Assembly: GCF_002879885.1 (NCBI RefSeq) | Contig: NZ_PNYA01000030.1 | Location: 1 to 64,000, forward strand | Direction: 5' to 3' | Origin: Trinickia dabaoshanensis | GTDB taxonomy: Bacteria; Pseudomonadota; Gammaproteobacteria; Burkholderiales; Burkholderiaceae | Length of the DNA: 64,000 bases | Part shown: piece after piece, positions 1 to 8,449 of the stretch | Layout: every line of letters begins with the position of its first letter | Numbering within the stretch: the stretch's first letter is position 1 | Translations under genes and position numbers: made by a program | Notes under the pieces: generated by a model | What the model saw: the letters and a program-made list of their open reading frames with translations, nothing else | What the model was told of the DNA's origin: nothing | Database searches by the model: none

Positions 1-424
1 CCGCCTTTTTATTGAATCGATGTATCCTGCCGGCTCTGTCGAGGACAACAACAATCGCGTTTACTTCCGACACGATACCTTCCGCAAAGGCCAGCGCCTG
101 CATCGAATTCTCTGCGACCGATTCCGAATCCATCAACAGGGCAGCAACGCCCGCCCATTCGTAGGCATTAATCTTTTTGCCGACGAGATGCAGTTTGGAG
201 CGCTTCCCAAGGATGGTGACGCCGAAAATTAATACGTCGGTCACCCCGGTTAGGCTTCGAATGCGCTCGGCTTGACGGGCACTCAACTCAACGGTAACGC
301 TTGGGCCAATCTCTTCGCCGGATGCGGATAGCTGGAGCACGCAGCTATCGCTTGCGAATTTCCAGACCGGACTCGTGGTGCCCAATAGATCATCAAGATC
401 ACGAAAAGCTGCGTTTCCTTTCAT
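1..424 (-). CDS. N-terminal part of a PAS-domain sensor/signalling protein (runs off window)
   Basis: This minus-strand reading frame starts at an ATG at 424 and stays open to the window edge, so only about 141 residues are visible. The last residues (VVVLDRAGRIHRFNKKA) are the typical opening strand of a PAS domain. They follow a roughly 110-residue N-terminal region that is not a known sensor domain to me. Proteins with this PAS start on Burkholderia replicons often continue into GGDEF/EAL domains, but that part lies outside the window, so the output domain is unknown. The N-terminal region (around residues 40-110) resembles the small protein encoded just upstream (457-819). It is probably cytoplasmic, since no signal peptide or membrane segment is visible. 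Confidence 0.7.
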   Translation of the reverse strand, partial: MKGNAAFRDLDDLLGTTSPVWKFASDSCVLQLSASGEEIGPSVTVELSARQAERIRSLTGVTDVLIFGVTILGKRSKLHLVGKKINAYEWAGVAALLMDSESVAENSMQALAFAEGIVSEVNAIVVVLDRAGRIHRFNKKA

Positions 425-456
425 AGCGTTCACCAGGCGTTAGAGATGCGTCACAG

Positions 457-819
457 TCACCGCGTGCCGTAGTACGCCCTTCCGTCGATTTCACCGACCA
501 ACGCATTCATTGTCTTCAGCAGCGAGCGCGCCGATGCGATTCCTCGCCATTTATTTTCTGCAATTCGCCGGCCAACCAAGATGACATCGAATTGTTGTCC
601 GTAAAACGTCAGCGAACACGGCACTTCTTGAGGTTCAGTGGTCAAGGACCGAATTTTCGCCGCATCAACGGGATTTAATTTGCATGCGATGTCTGAACAG
701 TCGACCGAACCGCCCAACCGAAGCGCATCGCTGTCGCCCCCGATACTCCAAAATGGATTTTCACCGCCCGTAGAGAGGTGAAAGAAAGTGTCGACGTCAC
801 CGTTATCGACAAACAACAT
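457..819 (-). CDS. Small protein, paralogue of the N-terminal domain of the adjacent PAS protein
   Basis: This 120-residue protein has no signal peptide or membrane helix. The segment DAAKIRSLT followed by an LVGRRI...W.GIA stretch matches the arrangement QAERIRSLT...LVGKKI...W.GVA in the next gene on the same strand. The two therefore share a domain and look like products of a local duplication. The gene lies 32 bases upstream of the PAS gene and is probably co-transcribed with it. PilZ-like or other ligand-binding roles are possible but nothing in the sequence proves them. Function unknown. Confidence 0.6.
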   Translation of the reverse strand: MLFVDNGDVDTFFHLSTGGENPFWSIGGDSDALRLGGSVDCSDIACKLNPVDAAKIRSLTTEPQEVPCSLTFYGQQFDVILVGRRIAENKWRGIASARSLLKTMNALVGEIDGRAYYGTR

Positions 820-1329
820 GGCTGACCTCCGTAGCGCGGAAGCGCGATTAGATCTTCATTGATTCGGTAAAAATGATGTCACTCTCGTTGAGCGCGAACT
901 TTTTTCACAGAAAACGTTTTCTCCCTTCAGCGCGCTTTCATAACCCTTTGAGACGCCGATACCCCACGTAACGAGATGATTACCCGCTATGGATAAAGCG
1001 CTTTTTCATCGGAGCAATGACAGTACATTCATTTTTCCAGATGTTCAGTTACAAGATGTTACGAAGCACCGGAAACGAAATTCCCCTTTCTGGTATTTCC
1101 TGTCAGCATTGATAGTTGACAGGTTTATTATTTTCAGGTCGTGAATGCGTATGTGCGGTACTGCGTTCATTGCCTATGCGGATGCTGGCGGTCATTTTTT
1201 GGGTCATGTCGCTCATTCCGGCGTGGTAGCGACGCGGGCCGTGGCACTGCGCGGACCAAGTACCGATGCGGCTTACCTTGCAATTTTTCCGACCGCTATT
1301 GCGCACGACGCGAGGCGGCTCGGCAGCTC
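820..1329. other. Intergenic stretch without a supported gene
   Basis: This stretch separates the minus-strand PAS-gene pair from the partition region. It should hold the promoter for the minus-strand pair. The open frames here have no recognisable protein features and no convincing ribosome binding site. Confidence 0.5.
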
Positions 1330-1560
1330 TCCGTTGCCGCAGGCCAACGCTTACTCGATGGTGGACCGGTGCGCGACCGTAGCCGGAATCGGGACAAAGT
1401 TCGGCAACCACACATTCCGAGCGACCGGAATCATTGCGCGCCTAAGCAATGACGAAGCGTTCTGGAACGCGATGGCGACGGCCACTGCGAACTATGCGTC
1501 AGCACGTAGGACGCGGCTCTATGACCTGCGGCGCAACGAAGTCAGTTCGATCGAGTCGAG
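1330..1560 (+). pseudogene. Degenerate C-terminal fragment of a phage-type tyrosine integrase
   Basis: Translated in the frame beginning at 1145, this piece reads LPQANAYSM, then AGIGTKFGNHTFRATGI, then a TRLYDLRRNEVSS-like end. That is the usual C-terminal half of a tyrosine recombinase: the HxxR box, the helix after it, and the final Tyr inside a LYDRR-like motif. The N-terminal catalytic Arg region is missing and the surrounding translation does not look like protein, so this is a relic. It is a different subfamily from the two full recombinases at 9.4 and 57.8 kb. It marks an old integration event beside the partition genes. Confidence 0.6.
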
Positions 1561-1886
1561 CACGTCCGCGGCTTGCATGGGCGCAGCACTGTCCAGATCC
1601 GTGCAGACGCGTACCTGCCAAGCAGACCATCGCGACGACGATCAGCAGCATCGTCGCGCAAACACACGAACACGGCTCTGCGCGGGCCTGATTCACGTCG
1701 CGCTGCACGGCAATGCTGCTGCACGCGTTGACGGAGGCACTTCCGCCGGGACTTTTTCACGAACGTCGCGTCGGCTCGATAGGCTCTTAAGAGTTTACTT
1801 GAAGTTTACCGGCTCCCCATTTATTCTCCGGTTAGCCGCATTTTTGCCGACAACCGGGAAACCCGCCAGTTACCAGGACACTAACC
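1561..1886. other. Upstream region of parA; no gene seen
   Basis: No credible coding frame or RNA gene is visible. It presumably carries the parAB promoter; I could not fix a -35/-10 pair with confidence. Confidence 0.4.
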
Positions 1887-3077
1887 GTGAGCACTATCGA
1901 GCCAATATCGACCAGGCTGCCCGAAGTGGATCAGTCTTTGACAGTCGACGACATCATGGCGCTGGCGGCCCAAGCCGAGAACGTCCTCGATCAGATCCGG
2001 GACGCGATGCTTGAGCCGTACCCACGCAAAAAGGCACCGATGTTCACGAGCGCAAGTGTCGCGACGTTGTGCGGCCTCGACAAGGCTCGCCTCAAGTACT
2101 TGTCAGCAAACGGTAAGCTTCCGGCTGGTACTTCTCGTGGAGCGGGCCGAGCAAAGGAATACACATTGGAAGAAGCCATCGTGTGTATCCAAGCAACTTC
2201 GAAGCGGCCCACTCGCCCGCCGGGCAAACGAGGGCGAGTGTATGCCATCGCAAACTTCAAGGGCGGAGTCACGAAGACGACCACCACTGTAGCGACAGCG
2301 CAGGCGCTATCACTGCTTGGTCGTCGGGTTCTGGTCATCGATTCAGATCCGCAGGGCTCCTCGACGCAGCTGCTCGGTTATAGCCCTGAAACTGAGGTCA
2401 ATGACGACCAGACGCTACTACCACTATTTTACGGCGAGGCATCGTCACTCGCCGGGTCGATTCGCGAGACGTATTGGCACAACGTTGACTTGGTGCCAGC
2501 GTCGATTTCGTTGTCCGATTCGGATTTCGCAGTCATTTCCATGCTGCTCAAGGACCGCCACTTCGAATTTTGGGACATTCTGAACAAGGGATTGGCCGCG
2601 CACCTCAACGACTACGATGTGGTGATTATCGACACACCACCGGCCCTCGGCCAAATAACCACCAACTGTCTAGCGGCGGCCGATGCAATCGTTCTGCCCT
2701 GCCCTCCTGAGGGTTTGGATTTCGCTAGCTCGACCCAGTTCTGGCGCCTTTTTTCGGAAGTCGCACGGCGACTCCCTGGCGTTCGCGAACACAAGCGCTA
2801 CGACTTCGTGAACGTCCTCATGACGAAGGCCAAAAACACGGAGCAATCGAGGGTGGTGCAAGGCTGGCTGCAGAAAGCCTACGGTACGCGAGTACTTCCC
2901 ATCTCGATCCCTGACTCCAGCGTACAAGCCGGCGCGGCAGCAATGCTCTCGACTATCTACGACCTGTCGAAATCCGACGTGAACAGCCAGTCCTATGCTC
3001 GAATTCGAGAGCCGTTTGACCAGCTCGCTGACTACCTCGATAGCCAGTTGGTGCGCGCATGGGCACGGGAGGTGTAA
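1887..3077 (+). CDS. parA: ParA-type partition ATPase with N-terminal DNA-binding region
   Basis: The protein (396 residues) is a Walker-type ATPase of the ParA/MinD family. The deviant Walker A motif KGGVTKTTT lies near residue 125, followed by the VLVIDSDPQGSST segment and the Walker B-like VVIIDTPPALG. The first 110 or so residues form a helix-turn-helix/MerR-like region (FTSASVATLCGLDKARLKYL). This is the type Ia plasmid ParA layout, in which the ATPase also represses its own operon. ATP-bound ParA on the nucleoid would move ParB-parS complexes to segregate the replicon. The start is a GTG. It is followed directly by parB, and two parS-like palindromes lie just downstream. Confidence 0.93.
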   Translation: MSTIEPISTRLPEVDQSLTVDDIMALAAQAENVLDQIRDAMLEPYPRKKAPMFTSASVATLCGLDKARLKYLSANGKLPAGTSRGAGRAKEYTLEEAIVCIQATSKRPTRPPGKRGRVYAIANFKGGVTKTTTTVATAQALSLLGRRVLVIDSDPQGSSTQLLGYSPETEVNDDQTLLPLFYGEASSLAGSIRETYWHNVDLVPASISLSDSDFAVISMLLKDRHFEFWDILNKGLAAHLNDYDVVIIDTPPALGQITTNCLAAADAIVLPCPPEGLDFASSTQFWRLFSEVARRLPGVREHKRYDFVNVLMTKAKNTEQSRVVQGWLQKAYGTRVLPISIPDSSVQAGAAAMLSTIYDLSKSDVNSQSYARIREPFDQLADYLDSQLVRAWAREV

Positions 3078-4124
3078 ATGGGCATCAGTAAAAAACTTGC
3101 CGAACGGACCAGCAATATTCAGGCAACCCCTTCGATGGATCGACCATCGATGAAGGCTGATACTCGGCTAACGACGCCGGGTCGACTGCTCGACGCGCAG
3201 TTGCACATCAAAGAAGCCGAAGATCGCGCTGATGCCGCAATTGCGGAAGCAGCGACGGTAAAGCATCAGCTCGACGAGGCTCGAGCTCTGATCGAAACGC
3301 TGCAAAATTCAGGGGATGCGGGGGGTGCAGCAGAAGTCGACATCTCCACCCTGGTCGAAAAGCCGGGCCGTCGCCGGGTCCTATCGCCGACAGAGTACGA
3401 AGAACTCAAGGCTAACCTTGCTGCGAATGACCTCATTTACCCGGTTGTCTATCGTCCGTTGGGCAATGGCAAAAACGAGATCGTCGCGGGGCACAACCGG
3501 GTAGCCATCTATAGAGATGAACTCAAGCGGGCGAAGATTCTTGGGATCCGATTCCTCGGGGACGAGCGCCAAGCGGAGCTAGGCGCGACGTTTTCGAACC
3601 TGCTGGCCCCTTCCCTTCCCGACTTCGAGAAGTACAGGCAATTCGTCCGCCTTCAAACCGAATCCGGGTTTACCCGATCAGATGTTATTAGGGCCTCCGG
3701 ACTAAGCAGTTCGCACGTGTCGAGAATTCTCGCATTCGACAGCTTGCCCCCGGAAGCGCTCGAGGCAATTGCCAAGCGTCCGGACCGCGTCGGAGGAAAT
3801 GCGGCGGAGGAGTTCGCAGCCCTCGCCGGCAACGGGAATATGCAGGCCGTCGTGGATGCCATCAAAAAGCTCATCGAGGATGAATCCCTGACGCAAAAGC
3901 GAGCGCTTGAGATGGCCCGTCCGAAGGCACCCCGGGCACATCTTGCGAATTCTCGGCCAATCAATATCGGGAAGAAGAAGCTCTGTGAGGTTTCGGTCCG
4001 CAGTGGTGTGATCGGTGTGCGGTTCGCTGGAAAGGAAGCAGAGACCGTCGCAGCGAAGTGGATCGATAAGATCGAGCAGTTTATTCGGGACGAGATCGCT
4101 CGTGAAGCGGTCGGCGGTGAATGA
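3078..4124 (+). CDS. parB: ParB centromere-binding partition protein
   Basis: The ATG follows the parA stop codon immediately, so the two are translationally coupled. The 348-residue product has a helical N-terminal region, a ParB/Srx-type nuclease-like core (VEKPGRRRVLSPTEYEELK, then EIVAGHNRVAIYR, matching the G-x-R/H-R box), and a helix-turn-helix around SDVIRASGLSSSHVSRIL. The C-terminal region is a likely dimerisation domain. It would load on parS and work with the upstream ParA. Two near-identical palindromes that could be parS start 3 and 67 bases after the stop. Confidence 0.92.
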   Translation: MGISKKLAERTSNIQATPSMDRPSMKADTRLTTPGRLLDAQLHIKEAEDRADAAIAEAATVKHQLDEARALIETLQNSGDAGGAAEVDISTLVEKPGRRRVLSPTEYEELKANLAANDLIYPVVYRPLGNGKNEIVAGHNRVAIYRDELKRAKILGIRFLGDERQAELGATFSNLLAPSLPDFEKYRQFVRLQTESGFTRSDVIRASGLSSSHVSRILAFDSLPPEALEAIAKRPDRVGGNAAEEFAALAGNGNMQAVVDAIKKLIEDESLTQKRALEMARPKAPRAHLANSRPINIGKKKLCEVSVRSGVIGVRFAGKEAETVAAKWIDKIEQFIRDEIAREAVGGE

Positions 4125-4126
4125 CC

Positions 4127-4141
4127 TTCCCTACTAGGGAA
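4127..4141. promoter_or_regulatory. parS: parS-like palindrome, copy 1
   Basis: The 15-base sequence TTCCCTACTAGGGAA is a palindrome around its central base and begins 3 bases after the parB stop. A second copy of the core lies at 4191-4205. Location and symmetry fit a ParB-binding centromere; the assignment is inferred. Confidence 0.6.
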
Positions 4142-4190
4142 GAGAGAAAAATCAAGGCCTTACGGTTTCGTCTGGTAGGAACACAATACC

Positions 4191-4205
4191 GTCCCTAGTA
4201 GGGAA
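4191..4205. promoter_or_regulatory. parS: parS-like palindrome, copy 2
   Basis: GTCCCTAGTAGGGAA contains the 13-base core TCCCTAGTAGGGA, the complement of the core in copy 1 (only the centre base differs). The spacing between copies is 64 bases, close to six helical turns. Confidence 0.6.
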
Positions 4206-4271
4206 TCTTTGTAAATCAGTGACTTACGGGAAAAGAAAGATGTCGATGCCATAAGATTCGACGCACCAAAA

Positions 4272-4305
4272 GCAAAGGCCCTCGGCTGGAACCGAAGGCC
4301 TTTTG
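4272..4305 (+). terminator. Terminator-like hairpin after parAB
   Basis: GCAAAGGCC and GGCCTTTTGC flank a short loop region (with CTCGG/CCGA also pairing), giving a strong stem that ends in TTTT. It separates parAB from the rep gene. Confidence 0.6.
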
Positions 4306-4447
4306 CAATTCGGGCTTGACTGGAATCCCGCCCGTCTATCGCTCCATCCGGCTGGAACCGGCTAGAGACTCGACATCTCGGAGTGTAGCGGATCGCGATC
4401 GACAGTCAAGCGTGGATCGACCATTTTTTTAGAAATGGGCGCTGGAT

Positions 4448-5719
4448 ATGTCTATCGCGCAACGCTTGGTTGCTGGCGAGGGGAACACACATCCCTTCGA
4501 CCAGAACCTCCCCTATGTTCACCTCGACAAAGAGGCGCTGTCGCAATTCACCTGCGACACGACCAACCTTCCCTGGGTCATCTTCCGAGCTGCGTTTCGG
4601 GCGGAGCACCTTTCGGAACTGCCGGCTCGCGCCCGCGCCCTGCTGGCTGCCCTTGCCCGCACCGTTGACGCGGATCGCCCTTACGCCGCGATTTTCGCCC
4701 GTCGTGAGCTACTCACTGGCCGTGCTCTACAGTCCATGCGGACGTTCTACCGTAGCCTCGACGATCTCGAGAGCGCAGGTCTCATTCACCGCCCCCCGCA
4801 AAAGCGTCACGGCGAAGTCGGTCTCTTTGGCCGGGCCTACTTACACCTCACCCCCAAAGCCGCCGCGTTGCTGGGGCTCGTCGCAGTAAAAGAAGTCGAA
4901 TCTATTACCAGCGCCGAATCACCGTCCGACGAAACTCACGTCGTTCCGTTAGATCAACGGTCTGCCAAGGTGGCAGACGGAGCTATATATAAGGATCTTT
5001 CCCCTTCTGCCTTTCAAAAGAGACAACCGGGTCAGCTCCCTGCCGATCTCCAGCGCCTGCTGTCCTTGGGTTTTCGAAAATTCCTGATCTTCAAGCTCAT
5101 GCGAGAAGCGCAACACCATGGCAAACGCCTCTCGGACGTCGTCGACGTCGCATGGGCACACCTCGAGGTCGCCCATGCCCCGATCGCCTACCTGCGCAAG
5201 CTGCTCACGGTGCCGGTCGACTTTGCCTATCAGCGTCGGGCTCGCGAGAGCGACCAGCAAGAAGCCCAAGCCGGCCAGCGCGACGCCGAGCATGTGCAGG
5301 AGACCATCGCCCGATGTGCCGGCCGCCTGTTCTTCGATACCCAGGCGCAACGCCGTTTGGAGGTCTCGGCGGACCACGCCGTCCTGACGGTCCTCGATGC
5401 GCGAGAAGGTCGCCCGCGGGTTTCCGTGACTAGCTGGCAAGCCGAGTTCGTCGCGGCACTCGAATCGGGCAACGTGACAGCCGCGACGCCCGAACTCACT
5501 GAGCGGTTTGAAGCGCAACGCATGCAGGCCGTACAGGGCAGGGCCGCCCCTCGCGCGCACCTTCGATCCGCCGAAGCCGAAAGCACCGTCGCGTCGCCGG
5601 CCCGTGATGCCGGCCCGCGACAAGTCACGCCCACAGCGGCCGACCATCTCACGCGGCTGAGGACGATGACGGTCGCCGCTACGTTTTTCGCCCGTCGCTT
5701 CTCTGGGGGGACGCCTTGA
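4448..5719 (+). CDS. rep: Probable plasmid replication initiator (winged-helix Rep)
   Basis: This 423-residue protein is encoded directly after the partition locus. Its residues 45-145 look like a winged-helix domain (LPARARALLAALARTVD..., then a RSLDDLESAGLIHR recognition-helix/wing region). The rest is Ala/Arg/Gln-rich with a helical segment around SDVVDVAWAHLEVAHAPIAYLRKLL, which resembles the helical domain of replication protein O-type Rep proteins annotated on Burkholderia plasmids. It would bind the origin and recruit the host replisome. I saw no clear iterons on either side, so the origin is not located. The call rests on context and overall resemblance. Confidence 0.6.
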   Translation: MSIAQRLVAGEGNTHPFDQNLPYVHLDKEALSQFTCDTTNLPWVIFRAAFRAEHLSELPARARALLAALARTVDADRPYAAIFARRELLTGRALQSMRTFYRSLDDLESAGLIHRPPQKRHGEVGLFGRAYLHLTPKAAALLGLVAVKEVESITSAESPSDETHVVPLDQRSAKVADGAIYKDLSPSAFQKRQPGQLPADLQRLLSLGFRKFLIFKLMREAQHHGKRLSDVVDVAWAHLEVAHAPIAYLRKLLTVPVDFAYQRRARESDQQEAQAGQRDAEHVQETIARCAGRLFFDTQAQRRLEVSADHAVLTVLDAREGRPRVSVTSWQAEFVAALESGNVTAATPELTERFEAQRMQAVQGRAAPRAHLRSAEAESTVASPARDAGPRQVTPTAADHLTRLRTMTVAATFFARRFSGGTP

Positions 5720-5883
5720 GTGCTCGAGCCGCCGAGTCGCGCGGGGACAGTCGACGTTAGAACGGACGATGTCCGGGCACGAGGCGGCCAGGCCTGGCGC
5801 GATCACGATACGCTGGGTCGCTACGAAGTGAAAACTGCCGCCGCACCGTGCCCGCCAACTTGAAATTGGCACGTGAGCCGAGT

Positions 5884-5896
5884 AGGATTAAATCCT
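5884..5896. promoter_or_regulatory. Palindrome upstream of parD (candidate autoregulatory operator)
   Basis: AGGATTAAATCCT is symmetrical around its centre and lies 22 bases before the parD start. ParD-type antitoxins repress their own promoters at such sites; the role here is inferred. Confidence 0.4.
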
Positions 5897-5918
5897 GTTT
5901 AGCAGCATCGGAGCCGCC

Positions 5919-6182
5919 ATGCGCACAACCCAACAATTCAGCGTGACCTTGCCGAAAGAGATGGCCGAGCTGGTGCGCGCCAAAGTCGCCAGCGGCGAAT
6001 ACGCGTCCGAGAGCGAAGTCATTCGCGACGGCCTGCGCTCGCTGGTTGCCCGCGATCGAGCAATCGAGTCGTGGCTCCGATCCGAGGTCGTGCCGGCTGC
6101 CGAAGCGCTCGCCAACGATCCCGAGCGCGCGTTGAGCGCGGCGCAGGTTCGCGAGCACTTGGCTCGCAAGCGCGCGCGGTGA
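5919..6182 (+). CDS. parD: ParD-family antitoxin (apparently orphan)
   Basis: The 87-residue protein has the ribbon-helix-helix N-terminus typical of ParD (TTQQFSVTLPKEMAELVRAKVASG, then YASESEVIRDGLRSL) and an acidic/basic C-terminal tail that would wrap a toxin. ParD normally neutralises the ParE gyrase toxin encoded right after it, often overlapping. Here no ParE-like frame follows. Instead a 361-residue gene of unknown function starts 19 bases downstream. The antitoxin may be orphaned, may act on a toxin elsewhere, or may regulate the new downstream gene. Confidence 0.85.
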   Translation: MRTTQQFSVTLPKEMAELVRAKVASGEYASESEVIRDGLRSLVARDRAIESWLRSEVVPAAEALANDPERALSAAQVREHLARKRAR

Positions 6183-6201
6183 GCCCGATAGGAGACATCC
6201 G

Positions 6202-7287
6202 ATGCGAAAAGAGTATGAGTTGCAGACCGACGTGTTGGCGACGATCGTGGCGGCCGCGCCGGTCACGCCCAAACACACCGACTTGCTCACGACATTTGCC
6301 GCGCGCACGGACTATCGCGGCGCGCGCCACGTGAAGACGCGGGACGAATTCGGCGAACGGCCGGCGCGCATCCTTGACGCGGACGATCGCGAAATCGCCC
6401 CCGACTATCGCGCCTGGATCGACGCCGAGCTGGACAAGCACGGCGGCTCTGCGCGCGCCGTGTGGACGGCGCACAAGGACGCAGGCTACCGGCTCACGGA
6501 GATTCAGCCGGTGCTGCATTACTTCGTCCACGATCGCGGCGAGGCGCAGGAGAACTTCGTGCAGATCGAGGTCTGGGAAGAGCAGGAGTTCGTCGAGCGC
6601 GAACTGTTCCCGCGCGAGGAGCACTGGGGCCTGCCGAACGTCGACGAACTGCGCCGGGGCGCGCCCGGAATGCTGGTCGAGCACATCGAACGCCGCACGC
6701 TGGGAACGCCGCGGTACCGGCTCGAGCAAGTGATCGACATGCAGCAGTTCATCGCGATCGGGAACGCCGCGTACGAGGCGCGTCGGCGCGCCGACGGCGA
6801 TCGACGCTGGATGGAAACGAATTCGACCACCGGCGAACAGCGCGTCGTGACCGCCCGCGAGCTGACGCCCGGGTACGATCAAGTGCGCTGGGAAAGTCGA
6901 CGCTTTTTCGAGGACTGGGCGGCTTCCAGCCCGGGCCGGGCAGGGGAGCGCGCCTGCTTGCGCTGGGCCTTCAACACGTCGGATTACACCGATCCGAAGG
7001 GCGTACGCTACATGAGCTTTGTGCCGCAATGGGGGCACACGCGCAAGATCGCAGAACTGAAGAACACCGGCAAACTCGACGTCTACAGTCTGTACGGCAA
7101 GCTCACGCAGCTCGACGAGCGTGTGGGGTACCGGTTCGCGTGGTACTTCTACGGCCTCCACGGCAACCTCGTCAAAAGCGGCCAGATGGAGCGCGTGCTT
7201 GAGGCGGCCGAGGCTGGCCTGATCGTGCTGCCCGAGCACGACTACCGCGTGCTGCGCGCCTGGCACGAGGCGCCGTACGGCTTCTGA
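6202..7287 (+). CDS. Conserved-looking protein of unknown function, downstream of parD
   Basis: I do not recognise this 361-residue protein. It lacks a signal peptide and membrane helices and is rich in charged and aromatic residues (for example EVWEEQEFVERELFP and RFAWYFYGLHGNLV). The start ATG follows a GATAGGAGAC ribosome binding site. The 19-base gap after parD suggests one transcript. Its size rules out an ordinary ParE toxin. The pairing with an antitoxin gene is the only functional hint. Confidence 0.6.
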   Translation: MRKEYELQTDVLATIVAAAPVTPKHTDLLTTFAARTDYRGARHVKTRDEFGERPARILDADDREIAPDYRAWIDAELDKHGGSARAVWTAHKDAGYRLTEIQPVLHYFVHDRGEAQENFVQIEVWEEQEFVERELFPREEHWGLPNVDELRRGAPGMLVEHIERRTLGTPRYRLEQVIDMQQFIAIGNAAYEARRRADGDRRWMETNSTTGEQRVVTARELTPGYDQVRWESRRFFEDWAASSPGRAGERACLRWAFNTSDYTDPKGVRYMSFVPQWGHTRKIAELKNTGKLDVYSLYGKLTQLDERVGYRFAWYFYGLHGNLVKSGQMERVLEAAEAGLIVLPEHDYRVLRAWHEAPYGF

Positions 7288-7380
7288 CGTCGACGGGACG
7301 GGAAGAACAGCAGGGTTCTAAACTGGCCTATCGGAATGCCGATTAGGCGGGCCTTAGCAATACGAATAAGAACACCCACT

Positions 7381-7893
7381 ATGACCGGAATTGCCTCAAC
7401 GCGGGAACTGTTCCAACAGGAGATGCGTACCGCGCTGGATGTGGCCGAGCAGGACCTTCGCGCCAAGTACAGTGATCCGGGGATCGCGCTGGAGATCGTT
7501 GACTACCGGACGGTCCCCCGGGTGGTCGCGCCTTGGGACGAGATTCTGGACTGGGAATACGCGCGCCGACGCGCGGCCGCGACGCACCGAAGCTGTTTCG
7601 TCGGCATCAGCGCCGGCTCATCGCGTAACGTTGCTGCGCTGGCGTTGGTCAAGGTATCCAGGCACCGTGTGACGACCTCTTTGTTGTTTTTCCAGAAGGA
7701 CGAGCAGGCGCAGATCCCTGGGCGGGCAATGGCCATGATGGACGTGATCTTGGGGGCCGTGGCCGCCGTGTTCGAGTCAACCACGATCGCGATCGACACG
7801 CCGCTGGGCCACTTGGTGTCGTACTACAAGAGCTACGGCTATACGACCGAGCGATATCTGGACCACCGGTTGTTGCTGACAAAGCCCGCCTAA
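7381..7893 (+). CDS. Unknown protein, possibly GNAT-like
   Basis: The chosen ATG at 7381 gives 170 residues; the frame extends upstream to 7336 but that extension is Arg/Ile-rich and unlikely. The pattern is an N-terminal amphipathic helix (ELFQQEMRTALDVAEQDL), alternating strands (SCFVGISAGSS, AALALVKVS, TTSLLFFQ), and a C-terminal LVSYYKSYGYTTERYL segment. That tail resembles the end of GNAT acetyltransferases. The usual R/Q-x-x-G-x-G/A acetyl-CoA motif is not clear, so function is left open. Confidence 0.5.
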   Translation: MTGIASTRELFQQEMRTALDVAEQDLRAKYSDPGIALEIVDYRTVPRVVAPWDEILDWEYARRRAAATHRSCFVGISAGSSRNVAALALVKVSRHRVTTSLLFFQKDEQAQIPGRAMAMMDVILGAVAAVFESTTIAIDTPLGHLVSYYKSYGYTTERYLDHRLLLTKPA

Positions 7894-7926
7894 CTGGTCT
7901 AACATATTGATGTAACGGACAAATTT

Positions 7927-8343
7927 ATGGCTATGACCAAACGCAAATCAACCCGAAAAGCCGACGCAGCGCTGAGCAAGGCGAAGTTCGGGGTGACCAA
8001 GCTCGTCGGCGTGCTTAAGCTCAGGACCAAGCGGATTCGCCATGTTGCGATCGAAGCTGCGGTGAAAGCTCAGCTCAACACACAGGCCAAGCGCTTGGGC
8101 GGCAGTCGGCGTCTCACGCTGGACGAAGCGGCGATTAGTCGGTCCGAACTCGCGAGCCGGGCGGTGGAACTGTCGGACGCGCAGCGGGCGCGCCTGCAGG
8201 CCGCGCGTGCGCGCGCCGAAGCACGACTGCGCCGCCCCGACATGAGTGCCGAGGCGGTGCAGGCGCGCGAGCGCGCGGGTGCCGAGTGGGAAGGGCGGCA
8301 CGGGCCCGTGACGGCGTTTGCCGGCGCAAGACGCGGGCGTTAA
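7927..8343 (+). CDS. Small basic protein of unknown function
   Basis: The 138-residue product is Lys/Arg/Ala-rich, with a very basic start (MAMTKRKSTRK) and long helical Ala/Arg segments. A second ATG six bases in is an equally good start. The composition suggests nucleic-acid binding, but no family is recognised. A strong terminator follows 9 bases after the stop, so it closes the transcription unit. Confidence 0.5.
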   Translation: MAMTKRKSTRKADAALSKAKFGVTKLVGVLKLRTKRIRHVAIEAAVKAQLNTQAKRLGGSRRLTLDEAAISRSELASRAVELSDAQRARLQAARARAEARLRRPDMSAEAVQARERAGAEWEGRHGPVTAFAGARRGR

Positions 8344-8352
8344 GGAAGCCCA

Positions 8353-8376
8353 AACCCGGCTCCGGCCGGGTTTTTT
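8353..8376 (+). terminator. Rho-independent terminator
   Basis: AACCCGGC-TCCG-GCCGGGTT is followed by a T run: a perfect 8-bp GC-rich stem directly after the upstream gene. Confidence 0.85.
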
Positions 8377-8388
8377 GTGAGGGGTGTC

Positions 8389-8416
8389 AATGCCGCTAAG
8401 TCCCATTAGCGGCATT
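8389..8416. repeat. Perfect 11-bp inverted repeat
   Basis: AATGCCGCTAA and TTAGCGGCATT are separated by 6 bases. There is no T tract, so an operator or recombination-site role is as likely as termination. It overlaps the possible -35 region of the candidate RNA gene downstream. Confidence 0.5.
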
Positions 8417-8449
8417 GCGCTTAATACCTGAAATCGCTAATAATCTGCT

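Noticed and set aside
1145-2014. A 289-residue open frame upstream of and overlapping parA
   Set aside because: Only the part at 1330-1560 looks like protein (an integrase relic). The rest is Arg/Ala-rich and it overlaps the parA start by 128 bases.
4206-4447. Iteron-type origin before the rep gene
   Set aside because: No repeated 15-22-base units could be found there; the origin stays unlocated.
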